This document shows positions 35,693 to 44,487 of a DNA stretch of 64,000 nt, piece after piece (position 1 is the stretch's first letter; every line of letters starts with the position of its first letter). The stretch comes from Phenylobacterium haematophilum (lineage in GTDB: Bacteria > Pseudomonadota > Alphaproteobacteria > Caulobacterales > Caulobacteraceae). The notes beneath the pieces are model-generated. The model was not told the DNA's origin and did not search any database. It worked only from the letters and a program-made list of their open reading frames with translations. Location: positions 724,785-788,784 of the forward strand of contig NZ_JACIDK010000001.1 of NCBI RefSeq assembly GCF_014196295.1. The letters are read 5' to 3'. The translations under genes were made by a program, and so were the position numbers.

Positions 35693-37143
35693 GCCTTCTC
35701 CTGCATCCGGGCGATGGCCGCGGTCGTGGAGTATCCGTCCACGAGCTGGGCCAGCCTGACCTCGCCCCCATAAGACTTCACAAAGTCGCCGCCGACCACC
35801 TCGCTCTCGGCGTAGTCGGCGCCCTTGATCAGCACGTCGGGCCGCGCGGCCTCGATCAGGGCGATGGGCGTATCCTCGTCGAACGGCGCCACCAGGTCGA
35901 CCGAGCCGAGCCCGGCCAGCACCATGGCCCGGCTCTCCAGATCGTTGACCGGCCGTCCCTCGCCCTTCAGCGCACGGACCGAGCGATCAGAATTGACGCC
36001 GACGATCAGCCGGTCGCACCAGGCCCGCGCCTGCGTCAGATAGGCGACATGCCCGCGGTGAAGGATGTCGAAGCAGCCGTTGGTGAAGCCGACCTTCAGC
36101 CCCTTGGCGCGCCAGCGGGCGATCTCGTCGGCCATGCGCTGCGGCGTGGCGATCTTGGCTTCGGCGGGCGCCATGTGCGCGGTGATCGAGGCCTCGATCA
36201 TCTCCTCGGGCGTCACGACCGCAGTCCCCGCCTTGCCGACCGCGACACCGGAGGCCAGCATCGCAAACTCGATGGCGTCGGAGACGTCGACCTTGGCCGC
36301 CAGGGCCACGCCCAGCGCCGCCAGCGTGGTGTCGCCGGCCCCCGAAGCGTCGAAAACCTCACGCGGCACGCCTGGGAAATGGCGAACCGGCTCGCCGCGG
36401 ACCGCCAGCGAGATACCCTTCGCAGCGCGGGTCACCAGGATCGCCTTGGCCTCGCAAACCGTCAGGGCGTGGGCGAGCGCAGCCTCGACCTCGGCGTCGG
36501 TTTGGGTCGGCATGTCAGTGGCGTGGGCCAGTTCGGCGGCGTTCGGCTTGACGATGTCGACTGCGCCGTAGCGGGCGAACGAACGGGCTTTCGAGTCCAC
36601 GATCATCAGCGCGCCGGACGCGCGGCAGGCTTCGATGACGGCCGCAGTCACCACGCCCTTGCCGTAGTCCGACAGCAGGATGACGCCGGCGTCCTTGGCC
36701 ACGTCGCGCACCGTTCGGACCAGGCGTTGTTCGACGTCGCCGCTGGCCGGACCGCTGGTCTCCATGTCGACGCGCAGCAACTGCTGGCCGCCGGACACGA
36801 AACGGGTTTTCAGGGTGGTCGGTCGCGCGGCGTCGGTCACCACAAAGCCTTCGACGCCCTCCTCGGCCTTGACCAGACGCAGCGCTTCCACGCCCTCCGG
36901 ATCGCCGCCGATCATCCCGACCAGGCAGACCTCGCCCCCCAGCGCCGCGGCGTTTCGCGCCACATTGCCCGCCGCGCCGAGCATCACCAGTTCACGCTTG
37001 CGCGCCAGCACCGGGATCGGCGCCTCAGGCGAGACGCGCGTCACGTCGCCGTAGACGAACCGGTCCACCATGAGGTCGCCGACGCAGGCGATGCGGGCGC
37101 CCGACAGGGCCGAAAGGATCTTTTGAAGGGCCGCCAGGTCCAT
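35689..37143 (-). CDS. hldE: Bifunctional heptose-7-phosphate kinase / heptose-1-phosphate adenylyltransferase
   Basis: The 484-residue protein joins an N-terminal PfkB/ribokinase domain (about 1-315, with RVSPEAPIPVLARKRE and the anion-hole motif DASGAGDTTLAALG) to a C-terminal cytidylyltransferase-like domain (VGFTNGCFDILHRGHVAYL, about 340 onward). It makes ADP-heptose in two steps of the pathway. The ATG at 37143 is preferred; a TTG three codons upstream is in frame. Next gene hldD overlaps by 4 bp and kdsA lies directly upstream. Confidence 0.95.
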   Translation of the reverse strand: MDLAALQKILSALSGARIACVGDLMVDRFVYGDVTRVSPEAPIPVLARKRELVMLGAAGNVARNAAALGGEVCLVGMIGGDPEGVEALRLVKAEEGVEGFVVTDAARPTTLKTRFVSGGQQLLRVDMETSGPASGDVEQRLVRTVRDVAKDAGVILLSDYGKGVVTAAVIEACRASGALMIVDSKARSFARYGAVDIVKPNAAELAHATDMPTQTDAEVEAALAHALTVCEAKAILVTRAAKGISLAVRGEPVRHFPGVPREVFDASGAGDTTLAALGVALAAKVDVSDAIEFAMLASGVAVGKAGTAVVTPEEMIEASITAHMAPAEAKIATPQRMADEIARWRAKGLKVGFTNGCFDILHRGHVAYLTQARAWCDRLIVGVNSDRSVRALKGEGRPVNDLESRAMVLAGLGSVDLVAPFDEDTPIALIEAARPDVLIKGADYAESEVVGGDFVKSYGGEVRLAQLVDGYSTTAAIARMQEKA

Positions 37144-37155
37144 GATGCTCAAAGC

Positions 37156-38010
37156 CTACGCCGATTGCTGGACCGCCGCATGAACGGCTTTGACGCTGGC
37201 CAGCAGGTCGCGCGCGCCGTCGAGCGGCAGACAGCTCGGACCGTCGCACAGCGCCTTGTCCGGGTCGGGATGGAACTCAAGGAAAACGCCGTCGGCGCCG
37301 GAGGCGACCGCGGCCTTGGCGATGATCGCGACGCCGTCGCGACGCCCGCCCGTCGAGGCGCCGGCCGTGCGCGGATCGGCGCCCGGCAGCTGCACCGCGT
37401 GGGTGGCGTCGATCGTTACCGGCGCGCCGAGCTTCTTCATTTCCGGGATCGCCAGCATGTCGACCACCAGATTGTTGTAGCCGAAGGAGGAGCCTCGCTC
37501 GCACAGGACCACACCGACGTCCGAGACTTCCCTGATCTTGCTGAGGATGTTCTTGGTGTCCCACGGGGCCAGGAACTGCGCCTTCTTGACGTGCACCAGG
37601 CCGCCGGCCGCGCCTGTCGCCTTCGCGGTCGCCACCACAAGGTCGGTCTGACGGCAAAGGAACGCTGGTATCTGCACGAGATCGGCGACAGCAGCCACCG
37701 GCTCGGCCTGTTCGACCTCGTGCAGGTCGGTGCAGATCGGTACGTCCAGCTGCGCCTTCACCTCGGCCAGGATCTTCAGGCCGTCTTTCAGGCCAGGACC
37801 GCGGAAGCTCTTCACGGACGATCGGTTTGCCTTGTCGAAGCTCGCCTTGAACACAAAGGGCAGGCCCAGTTCGCCGGTGACAGCCTTCAGATGGCGGCCG
37901 GTCGCGAGCGCCAGGTCCAGGTCCTCGATGACATTCAGTCCGGCGATCACGACCAGCGGCTGGCCGTCGCCGATCGAGAGATTCCAGCGATTAAGCGTCA
38001 GTGCGGTCAT
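37156..38010 (-). CDS. kdsA: 3-deoxy-8-phosphooctulonate synthase KdsA
   Basis: The 284-residue TIM-barrel enzyme shows LPFVFKASFDKANRSSVKSF, VPICTDLHEVEQAEPVA, the SSFGYNNLVVDM segment and IDATHAVQLPGA, all KdsA signatures. It condenses phosphoenolpyruvate and arabinose 5-phosphate to KDO-8-phosphate for the LPS inner core. It is the first gene of kdsA-hldE-hldD; the gap to hldE is only 12 bp. Confidence 0.96.
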   Translation of the reverse strand: MTALTLNRWNLSIGDGQPLVVIAGLNVIEDLDLALATGRHLKAVTGELGLPFVFKASFDKANRSSVKSFRGPGLKDGLKILAEVKAQLDVPICTDLHEVEQAEPVAAVADLVQIPAFLCRQTDLVVATAKATGAAGGLVHVKKAQFLAPWDTKNILSKIREVSDVGVVLCERGSSFGYNNLVVDMLAIPEMKKLGAPVTIDATHAVQLPGADPRTAGASTGGRRDGVAIIAKAAVASGADGVFLEFHPDPDKALCDGPSCLPLDGARDLLASVKAVHAAVQQSA

Positions 38011-38076
38011 GATAATCTCGGATTTGGGTGATCTGCGGCGCGCTCGCGCAACGGCCTAAGTGGCGCGCGTACGCTC

Positions 38077-38102
38077 GGTTCACAAGCGCGAAAACGTGAA
38101 CC
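38077..38102. repeat. Inverted repeat in the kdsA-cfa divergent promoter region
   Basis: GGTTCAC (38077-38083) and GTGAACC (38096-38102) are perfect 7-bp arms around a 12-base spacer in the 185-bp gap between divergent kdsA and cfa. It could be a dimeric regulator operator or an RNA hairpin. No known regulator consensus is recognised and no clear -35/-10 pair was identified. Confidence 0.45.
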
Positions 38103-38195
38103 CCTCGAACCAGCTCTACCGGTCTCGCGTACTGGAGTTGATTCCATTCAATCCCAAATGCAGTGTTGCAGGTGTGAAAATCGAGGGTTGCGACC

Positions 38196-39452
38196 ATGAG
38201 CTTGGCGCATGAACCATCGCTGGCGGCCCTGGCCGCCTCACCCAGGGCCTTCGGCAAGTTGCCGGCCCTCGCCGGCGCGCCCGCCGCATTCCGTTTTATG
38301 GCGCGCCTCATGGCGCTGAATTGGAGGGCGGGTTCCCTGACCTTCGTCACGCCCTCCGGCCAGGAATTGCGGATCAAGGGCGCCGAACCCGGAGTCGACG
38401 GGCGGATCATCGTCCACGACTTCGGCTTCATGCGGCGGGTGCTCGCCGCCGGCGATATCGGCTTCGCAGAAGGCTACATGGCCGGCGAGTGGACCACCCC
38501 CGACCTCTCGGCGGTGCTCATCTCGGTCAGCATGAACTTCGATCGCTTGGCGCGCTTCTTCATCGGCAACCCGGTCGTACGCGCGGTGAACTTCATCGGC
38601 CACAGTCTCCACGCCAACACCCGCAAGGGTTCGCGCAAGAACATCCACGCCCACTACGACCTCGGCAACGCCTTCTATTCCCAGTGGCTAGACCGGACGA
38701 TGACCTACTCGTCGGCGCGCTTTTCCCATGACGGCGAGGCGCTGGAGCTCGCCCAGACCAACAAGTACCGCTCTCTGGCCCAGGGCATGGGACTGGAACG
38801 CGATCAGAGCGTGCTCGAGATCGGCTGCGGCTGGGGCGGCTTCGCCGAGTATACGGCGAAGGAGGTCGGCGCCAAGGTCACCGGCATCACCATTTCGCAG
38901 GAACAGTTCGACTTCGCCCGCAGACGAATCTTCGAACAGGGCCTTAGCGAACGCGCCGAAATCCGGATCATCGATTACCGCGACGTCCAGGGGCAGTTCG
39001 ACCGCGTCGCTTCGATCGAGATGTTCGAGGCGGTCGGCGAGCGCTACTGGCCCACCTACTTCGGCAAGATCCGCGAGGTGCTGCGGCCGGGCGGCCGGGC
39101 TGGCCTGCAGATCATCACCATTCGCGACGAGATCTTCGAAGCCTACCGGCGCCGCGCAGACTTTATCCAGAAATACATCTTCCCAGGCGGGATGCTGCCG
39201 TCCGAAGCCCGGCTCAAGGACGTAACAGGTCGGGCCGGTCTGGCTTGGACCGGCATCAGCCGGTTCGGACAGGACTACGCCGACACCCTGGCCGAATGGG
39301 GCCAGCGCTTCGAGAGCGCCTGGGAGGGCATCGCCGAGCTGGGCTTCGACGATCGGTTCCGCAAGCTCTGGCGCTTCTACCTGAGCTATTGCGAGGCGGG
39401 GTTCCGCACCGAAAGGACCAATGTCGTCCAACTCAGTCTTTCGCGGGCCTAA
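38196..39452 (+). CDS. cfa: Cyclopropane-fatty-acyl-phospholipid synthase
   Basis: The 418-residue protein has an N-terminal lipid-binding domain with GDIGFAEGYMAGEW and then a class I SAM methyltransferase domain. ENIHAHYDLGN-type text (KNIHAHYDLGNAFYSQWLD), YSSARF and motif I VLEIGCGWGGFAEY are Cfa hallmarks. It transfers a methylene from SAM to unsaturated acyl chains in membrane phospholipids, a stationary-phase and acid-stress modification. Divergent from kdsA, with an inverted repeat in the shared upstream region. Confidence 0.93.
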   Translation: MSLAHEPSLAALAASPRAFGKLPALAGAPAAFRFMARLMALNWRAGSLTFVTPSGQELRIKGAEPGVDGRIIVHDFGFMRRVLAAGDIGFAEGYMAGEWTTPDLSAVLISVSMNFDRLARFFIGNPVVRAVNFIGHSLHANTRKGSRKNIHAHYDLGNAFYSQWLDRTMTYSSARFSHDGEALELAQTNKYRSLAQGMGLERDQSVLEIGCGWGGFAEYTAKEVGAKVTGITISQEQFDFARRRIFEQGLSERAEIRIIDYRDVQGQFDRVASIEMFEAVGERYWPTYFGKIREVLRPGGRAGLQIITIRDEIFEAYRRRADFIQKYIFPGGMLPSEARLKDVTGRAGLAWTGISRFGQDYADTLAEWGQRFESAWEGIAELGFDDRFRKLWRFYLSYCEAGFRTERTNVVQLSLSRA

Positions 39453-39496
39453 GCCTCAGAACAGCTTAGGTCGGTTCGACGAAAGCTGAGGCCTTT
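39453..39496 (+). terminator. Possible terminator hairpin after cfa
   Basis: GCCTCAG (39453-39459) pairs with CTGAGGC (39486-39492), with inner complementarity CAGCTT/AAGCTG as an alternative fold, followed by CTTT. It begins at the cfa stop codon and lies before cysK. The long loop and short T-run keep confidence low. Confidence 0.4.
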
Positions 39497-39537
39497 CCCA
39501 CTGTTCTGCGCCTGCAGCCCGGCTTAAGTAGTCGGCT

Positions 39538-40536
39538 ATGACTGTCGCCAGCAGCGTCCTAGACGCCATCGGAAACACGCCCCTGATCCGTCTTCGCCGA
39601 GCGAGCGAAGCGACAGGTTGCGAAATCCTCGGCAAGGCCGAGTTCATGAACCCCGGGGCGTCGGTGAAGGACCGCGCGGCCCTCTATATCGTACGCGACG
39701 CCGAACGCCGCGGGCTGCTGCGGCCCGGCGGGCGCATCGTCGAGGGCACGGCCGGCAACACCGGCATCGGCCTGGCCATGGTCGGGGCGGCCAGCGGCTA
39801 CAAGACCACCATCGTCATCCCGCGCACCCAGAGCCAGGAGAAGAAGGACGCCATCCGCCTGCTCGGCGCCGAGTTGGTCGAGGTGGACGCGGTCCCCTAC
39901 TCCAACCCCGACAACTATGTTCGCTACTCCGGCCGCTTGGCCGAGGAGCTGAACGCCAAGGAGCCGGCCGGCGCGATCTGGGCCAACCAGTTCGACAACG
40001 TCGCCAACCGACAGGCCCACGTCGAGACGACCGCCCCGGAGATCTGGGAGCAGACCGGCGGCAAGGTCGACGCCTTCATCTGCGCGGTCGGTTCGGGCGG
40101 CACCCTTGCCGGCGTCGCCGAGGGCCTGCGAGCCCGCAATCCGAACATCAAGATCGGCCTCGCCGACCCGCACGGCGCAGCCCTCTATTCCTGGTACGCT
40201 GACGGCGAGCTGAAGTCGGATGGGACCTCGATCAGCGAAGGCATCGGCCAGGGCCGGATCACCGCCAACCTCGAAGGACTGAGGGTCGATCACCCCTACC
40301 GCATCGACGATGTCGAGATGCTCAACGTGATCTTCGACATGGTCGAGCACGAGGGTCTGGTGATGGGCGGCTCGACCGGCGTCAACGTCGCCGGCGCCAT
40401 CCGCATGGCGAGGGACCTCGGCCCCGGCCACACCATCGTGACGATCCTCTGCGACCAGGGCGCCCGATACCAGAGCAAGATCTTCAATCCGGCGTTCCTG
40501 GCGGAGCGCGGCTTCCCCATCCCCCGCTGGCTCTAG
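39538..40536 (+). CDS. cysK: Cysteine synthase A (O-acetylserine sulfhydrylase)
   Basis: The 332-residue fold-type II PLP enzyme begins VLDAIGNTPLIRLRRASE. The PLP lysine is in NPGASVKDRAALY, the phosphate/substrate loop is GTAGNTGIGLAM, the internal aldimine region continues with AVGSGGTLAGVAEG, and GGSTGVNVAGAIRMA is the C-terminal signature. It makes L-cysteine from O-acetylserine and sulfide. It lies 2 bp before sseA, giving a cysteine-metabolism pair. Confidence 0.92.
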   Translation: MTVASSVLDAIGNTPLIRLRRASEATGCEILGKAEFMNPGASVKDRAALYIVRDAERRGLLRPGGRIVEGTAGNTGIGLAMVGAASGYKTTIVIPRTQSQEKKDAIRLLGAELVEVDAVPYSNPDNYVRYSGRLAEELNAKEPAGAIWANQFDNVANRQAHVETTAPEIWEQTGGKVDAFICAVGSGGTLAGVAEGLRARNPNIKIGLADPHGAALYSWYADGELKSDGTSISEGIGQGRITANLEGLRVDHPYRIDDVEMLNVIFDMVEHEGLVMGGSTGVNVAGAIRMARDLGPGHTIVTILCDQGARYQSKIFNPAFLAERGFPIPRWL

Positions 40537-40538
40537 CC

Positions 40539-41372
40539 ATGGACGATCCCGTCGTCTCCACCGCCTGGCTGGCCGAACGCCTCGGCTCCGTCCGCGTCGT
40601 CGACGGCAGCTGGCACATGCCCGCCGAAGCCCGCAACGGCGCTGCGGAGTATCTCCAGCGGCATATTCCTGGCGCCGTCTTCTTCGACATTGATCATGTC
40701 GCCGATCACGACACCGACCTCCCGCACATGCTGCCGAGACCCGAGGCCTTCGCGCAGGCCGCCGGCGCGCTCGGTCTGTCGCGCGAGACCGACATCGTCG
40801 TCTACGACGTCCACGGCATTCGCTCAGCGGCCCGCGTCTGGTGGACGCTCCGCGTCATGGGCTACGACAAAGTCCACGTTCTCGACGGCGGCCTGCGCAA
40901 GTGGCTCGCCGAAGGGCGGCCCGTCGAAGCCGGCGACGTAGTTCCGCAACCCGTCACCGTCGCCCCCAGGTTCGAGGCGGAACTCGTGCGCAACGCCCAA
41001 GACGTCCAGGCCATCCTGCAGTCCGGCGCGGCCAGGATGCTCGACGCTCGCTCCGCCGCCCGTTTCCGCGGTGAAGCTCCCGAGCCGCGCGCCGGCCTGC
41101 GGTCCGGGCACATGCCGGGCGCCGCGAACCTCCCGTGGGAGCAAGTCATCGCCGAGGACGGAACGCTGCGTCCGTCCGAAGAGCTCAAGTCCGTTTTTGA
41201 TCGGGTCGGCGTCGATCTCGCCAAGCCGATCGTCACGACGTGCGGCTCGGGCGTGACCGCTTCAGTCCTGGCCTTGGCGCTCGCCCGCCTGGGCATTTGC
41301 GCCGCTGTCTATGATGGTTCCTGGTCCGAATGGGGCGGCTTGGCCGACGCGCCCATCGTCACCGGTCCCTAG
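40539..41372 (+). CDS. sseA: 3-mercaptopyruvate sulfurtransferase (tandem rhodanese)
   Basis: The 277-residue protein has two rhodanese domains (about 1-135 and 150-277). The first has YDVHGIRSAARVWWTLRVMG; the second ends with the catalytic loop TTCGSGVTAS, whose CGSGVTA sequence distinguishes mercaptopyruvate sulfurtransferases from thiosulfate rhodaneses. It transfers sulfur from 3-mercaptopyruvate, a cysteine degradation product. It follows cysK by 2 bp and its stop overlaps the convergent ABC binding protein by 4 bp. Confidence 0.93.
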   Translation: MDDPVVSTAWLAERLGSVRVVDGSWHMPAEARNGAAEYLQRHIPGAVFFDIDHVADHDTDLPHMLPRPEAFAQAAGALGLSRETDIVVYDVHGIRSAARVWWTLRVMGYDKVHVLDGGLRKWLAEGRPVEAGDVVPQPVTVAPRFEAELVRNAQDVQAILQSGAARMLDARSAARFRGEAPEPRAGLRSGHMPGAANLPWEQVIAEDGTLRPSEELKSVFDRVGVDLAKPIVTTCGSGVTASVLALALARLGICAAVYDGSWSEWGGLADAPIVTGP

Positions 41373-42535
41373 CGCGCGGGCGGCGCATAGAGCAGTCCCG
41401 GTATCGGCGCGTTCCATAACGCGTTGTGTCCCCGCTCGAGGTTCAGCGCTGACTGCGCCCCGAGATTGCGTGCGAAGACCTCGTCATAGGCGCCGACCTG
41501 GATGATCGCCTGCAGCGCAAAATCGCGCCTCAGACCGAGGAGCGGCCCAAAGTCGCCCTCAGCTCCGAGCAGTCGTCGGACACGTGGATCGACCGAGCTC
41601 TTGGCGAGCTCCGCCGCCGTCTTGGAGTTCACCCCGACCTCCTCGGCCAGGATCAGTGCATTCACGGTCCAGCGCACGATGTCGGTCCAGGCCGGATCGT
41701 CCTGCCGAACCACGGGCGCCAACGGCTCCTTGGAGATCACGGTCGGCAGGATCACATGGGCGTTCGGGCTGTTCATCACCGAGCGGGCCGACGCAAGCGC
41801 CGAAACATCGGCCGTGAACGCATCGCAGCTTTCAGCCTGGTAGAGCGCGCGGGCCTCAGCCTCGGTATTGGTCACGACCGGCGTATACTTTAGGGCGCGC
41901 GCCTTGAAATAGTCCTCGACATTAGTCTCGCTGGCGGTGCCGCGCTGAACGCAGATCCGCGCGCCGTTGAGCTCGTCCGCGCTTGTCAGGTTCAGGGACT
42001 TGGGCGCGAGGAACCCCTGTCCGTCGAAATAGGTGATCGCGGCGAAATCGACGCCCTCGCCCGCGTCCCGCGCCAAGGTCCAGGAGGTGTTGCGCGAGAG
42101 CACGTCGATCTTCCCGCTACGCAGGGCTTCGAAGCGATCAGCGGCCTCCACCGGTGTGAACCGGACCGCCTTGGCGTCGCCGAGGGTCGCGGCGGCCACC
42201 GCCCGACAGATATCGACATCGAAGCCGCGCCAGGTTCCACGATCGTCGGCGAAAGCGAATCCGGGCAGGCCCGGATTGACCCCGCAAGAAACCCACCCGC
42301 GGGACTTCACGGCCGCCAAAGTCGCGCTGGGTTTCGGCTTGAACGCGCCGGCCGGCGCGGTCGTCTCGACCTTTGGCGCGGGCTGGGGCGGCGGCGCGGC
42401 TCGTTCCTTCCCGCAGGCGGCCAGCAACATCGCCGCGGCGATGCAGCTGGTGGTCTTCGTAGAAATACTGTGCCGAGAGATTGGCCGCCCTCCTTGATTG
42501 CATAGCTGTGGAGGCTCTAAGTGCCATGCGATCAT
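41369..42535 (-). CDS. Amino-acid ABC transporter substrate-binding lipoprotein (AapJ-like)
   Basis: The family 3 solute-binding protein shows SRGWVSCGVNPGLPGFAFADDRGTW in short form, FDVDICRAVAAATLGDA, DVLSRNTSWTLARD and ICVQRGTASE, all features of general L-amino-acid binding proteins. A lipobox MLLAAC follows a short hydrophobic stretch. The start is unclear: ATG at 42535 gives a long n-region and has no good ribosome site, while AAGGAGG lies just before residue 20 where no standard start codon exists in frame. No permease or ATPase genes are adjacent. Confidence 0.82.
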   Translation of the reverse strand: MIAWHLEPPQLCNQGGRPISRHSISTKTTSCIAAAMLLAACGKERAAPPPQPAPKVETTAPAGAFKPKPSATLAAVKSRGWVSCGVNPGLPGFAFADDRGTWRGFDVDICRAVAAATLGDAKAVRFTPVEAADRFEALRSGKIDVLSRNTSWTLARDAGEGVDFAAITYFDGQGFLAPKSLNLTSADELNGARICVQRGTASETNVEDYFKARALKYTPVVTNTEAEARALYQAESCDAFTADVSALASARSVMNSPNAHVILPTVISKEPLAPVVRQDDPAWTDIVRWTVNALILAEEVGVNSKTAAELAKSSVDPRVRRLLGAEGDFGPLLGLRRDFALQAIIQVGAYDEVFARNLGAQSALNLERGHNALWNAPIPGLLYAPPAR

Positions 42536-43727
42536 GGCTCAAGTTCGCTCCACCTCGTCAACCCGCGTCGCCCCAGAAACACGTCTCATCCGAGCTGGGG
42601 CGCGCGACTGCGACTTGGTAAAGACCGTCGGCCCTCCGATCCAGAAGGGCTCGACCGTTCTGCTGCCGAATGCAGCGGCGCTATACGATGACGATTCGTT
42701 CCTGACCTATGGCCGCGCGGGCCTCGCCGCCCACGACGCGCTCAAGTGCGCGCTGGCCGAGATGGAGGGCGCCGAGGGAGTCTGCCTCTATCCGTCCGGC
42801 CTCGCGGCGGTGACGGGCGCGGTCCTGGCCGTGCTGCAGGGTGGCGACGAGGTCCTGGCCGCAGACAACATCTACAAGCCGAGCCGCCGGTTCTGCGACA
42901 ACGTCCTGAAGCGCTACGGAGTCGCCGTCCGATACTTCGATCCGCGTCTGTCGCCGGAGGCGTTACTTGATCTAGCCGGTGAAAAGACGCGCCTGATAAT
43001 GATGGAGTCGCCCGGTTCGCTGACCTTCGAGATGATGGACCTGGCCGCCGTCGCGGCGCTGGCGAAGACCAGGGGCATACTGACCCTGACCGACAACACT
43101 TGGGGCGCCGGCTATTTCTTCAAGCCCTTGGAGCACGGCGTCGACATCAGCGTTCAGGCGCTGACCAAGTATGTCGGCGGGCACTCGGACGTGTTCATGG
43201 GCTCGGCAGCGGCGCGCGATTCCGCCCTCGTTCGGCGCCTCGAGGATGGCGTTCACAATCTCGGCTGGTCGGTTTCCGCCGAGGACGCCTATCAGATGCT
43301 GCGCGGCCTGCGCACGCTGCCCACCCGCCTCAAGGCCCAGGGCGACGCGGCGCTTCGGATCGCGCAATGGTTGGCTGGACAGCCAGAGGTCGCTGAGGTC
43401 ATTCACCCAGCCCTGCCGGGCGCTGTCGACCATGACCTTTGGGCGCGCGACTACAGCGGCGCCTGCGGCCTGTTCGGCTTTGTCTTGAGGGGGAGGACGC
43501 CTCAGGCGGCCGACGCCTTCCTGGACGCGCTGCAGCTGTTCGGTCTCGGCTTCTCCTGGGGCGGCTTCGAGAGCCTCGCCATCGTTAGCGACCCGCAGCT
43601 CGGCAAGCGCAAATTCGCGCCGACATACGACGGTCCCCTGATGCGGCTGCACATCGGCCTCGAAGCCGAGGACGACCTCATGGCGGACCTGCGCCGCGGC
43701 CTCGACGCCTTCGCCGCCGCCCGCTAG
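42534..43727 (+). CDS. metC: Cystathionine beta-lyase-like PLP enzyme
   Basis: The 397-residue Cys/Met-metabolism PLP enzyme has LPNAAALYDDDSFLTYGRAG, the PSGLAAVTGAVLAVLQGGDEVL region, SPGSLTFEMMDL, NTWGAGYFFKPLEHG and the PLP lysine in SVQALTKYVGGHSDVFMGS. These features favour cystathionine beta-lyase, which yields homocysteine, over gamma-synthase. The ATG at 42534 overlaps the putative ATG of the divergent binding-protein gene; a TTG at 42498 is the alternative start. Close to cysK and sseA, so it fits a sulfur amino-acid block. Confidence 0.88.
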   Translation: MAQVRSTSSTRVAPETRLIRAGARDCDLVKTVGPPIQKGSTVLLPNAAALYDDDSFLTYGRAGLAAHDALKCALAEMEGAEGVCLYPSGLAAVTGAVLAVLQGGDEVLAADNIYKPSRRFCDNVLKRYGVAVRYFDPRLSPEALLDLAGEKTRLIMMESPGSLTFEMMDLAAVAALAKTRGILTLTDNTWGAGYFFKPLEHGVDISVQALTKYVGGHSDVFMGSAAARDSALVRRLEDGVHNLGWSVSAEDAYQMLRGLRTLPTRLKAQGDAALRIAQWLAGQPEVAEVIHPALPGAVDHDLWARDYSGACGLFGFVLRGRTPQAADAFLDALQLFGLGFSWGGFESLAIVSDPQLGKRKFAPTYDGPLMRLHIGLEAEDDLMADLRRGLDAFAAAR

Positions 43728-43919
43728 GGCCGCGCCATTCGGCTCATGAACAGCGGCGCGGGTCTGCTCTGCCGATCAAGGCTGCTGAGGTCCATAGTCT
43801 CGCCGGCCGCCGAACCGAACTTGCGGCGAGCAGGGGCGAACGCCGGCAGCGCCGCGCGGGAAGTCTGGATCCTGACCCGTCCCCAGACACCTGCCGCCAG
43901 TCCACGGCAGTCCGAGACC

Positions 43920-43996
43920 TGGCGCGCCCAGCAGGACTCGAACCTGCAACCGTCCGCTTAGAAGGCGGATGCTCTATCCGGTTGAGCTATGGGCGC
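43920..43996 (-). tRNA. tRNA-Arg (TCT)
   Basis: Read on the minus strand, the cloverleaf has acceptor GCGCCCA/TGGGCGC, D-arm GCTC/GAGC, anticodon stem TCCGC/GCGGA with loop CTTCTAA (anticodon TCT), and T-arm GCAGG-TTCGAGT-CCTGC. The discriminator is G and CCA is encoded. Total 77 nt. Confidence 0.96.
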
Positions 43997-44007
43997 CTGG
44001 CAGGCTG

Positions 44008-44313
44008 TTAGTGCGTCCAGGACTGCTTGCGATTGTAGGCGAAGTTGTCCGCGTAGGCCTTAAGGATGCGCTTGGGCGCCTTCGGCTCGGTGATCTGGAA
44101 CGGAATGCCATGCGCCTGAGCGTAGGCGACCGCCTCTTCGCTCGTCTCGAATGACAGGCGAATCTGGCCGTTCATGTCGCTGGTCAGGGTCCATCCCATC
44201 AGGGGATCGGAGCGACGGGCCGAGTCCGGCTCGAACTCCAGCACCCAGTCCTTGGTCTTGGCCTTGCCAGACTGCATGGCGTTCTTGGCCGGACGATAGA
44301 TGCGCGCGAGCAT
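44008..44313 (-). CDS. NDUFS4-like NADH dehydrogenase accessory subunit (ETC complex I family)
   Basis: The 101-residue protein begins MLARIYRPAKNAMQSGKAKT and has WVLEFEPDSARRSDPLMGWTLTSD and QIRLSFETSEEAVAYAQAHG, the signature of the mitochondrial NDUFS4 / 18-kDa complex I subunit. This accessory subunit occurs in alphaproteobacteria. GAGGG lies 5 bp before the ATG at 44313. It sits between tRNA-Arg and tRNA-Pro, away from any nuo operon. Confidence 0.92.
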   Translation of the reverse strand: MLARIYRPAKNAMQSGKAKTKDWVLEFEPDSARRSDPLMGWTLTSDMNGQIRLSFETSEEAVAYAQAHGIPFQITEPKAPKRILKAYADNFAYNRKQSWTH

Positions 44314-44341
44314 GCAAACCCTCGTAGAAATCTGACCGGCG

Positions 44342-44418
44342 TGGTCGGGGCGGCAGGATTCGAACCTGCGACCCTCTGCTCCCAAAGCAGATGCGCTACC
44401 AGGCTGCGCTACACCCCG
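44342..44418 (-). tRNA. tRNA-Pro (TGG)
   Basis: On the minus strand the acceptor CGGGGTG/CGCCCCG (one T-G pair), D-arm GCGC/GCGC, anticodon stem TCTGC/GCAGA with loop TTTGGGA (anticodon TGG) and T-arm GCAGG-TTCGAAT-CCTGC are complete. Discriminator A and CCA are encoded; 77 nt. It ends 29 bp before the NDUFS4-like start. Confidence 0.96.
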
Positions 44419-44487
44419 AAGAGCCGGCGTGGGCGGGATATAAGGCTTTGGCCTTTCCCGCAATTGAACAAAGTCGCGCGCCGCCGC

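Noticed and set aside
36049..38031. 660-codon open frame antisense to hldE/kdsA
   Set aside because: Antisense artefact of GC-rich genes; the minus-strand frames encode complete known enzymes.
43746..43961. Short plus-strand open frame after metC
   Set aside because: It runs into the tRNA-Arg gene and has no family similarity or ribosome site.
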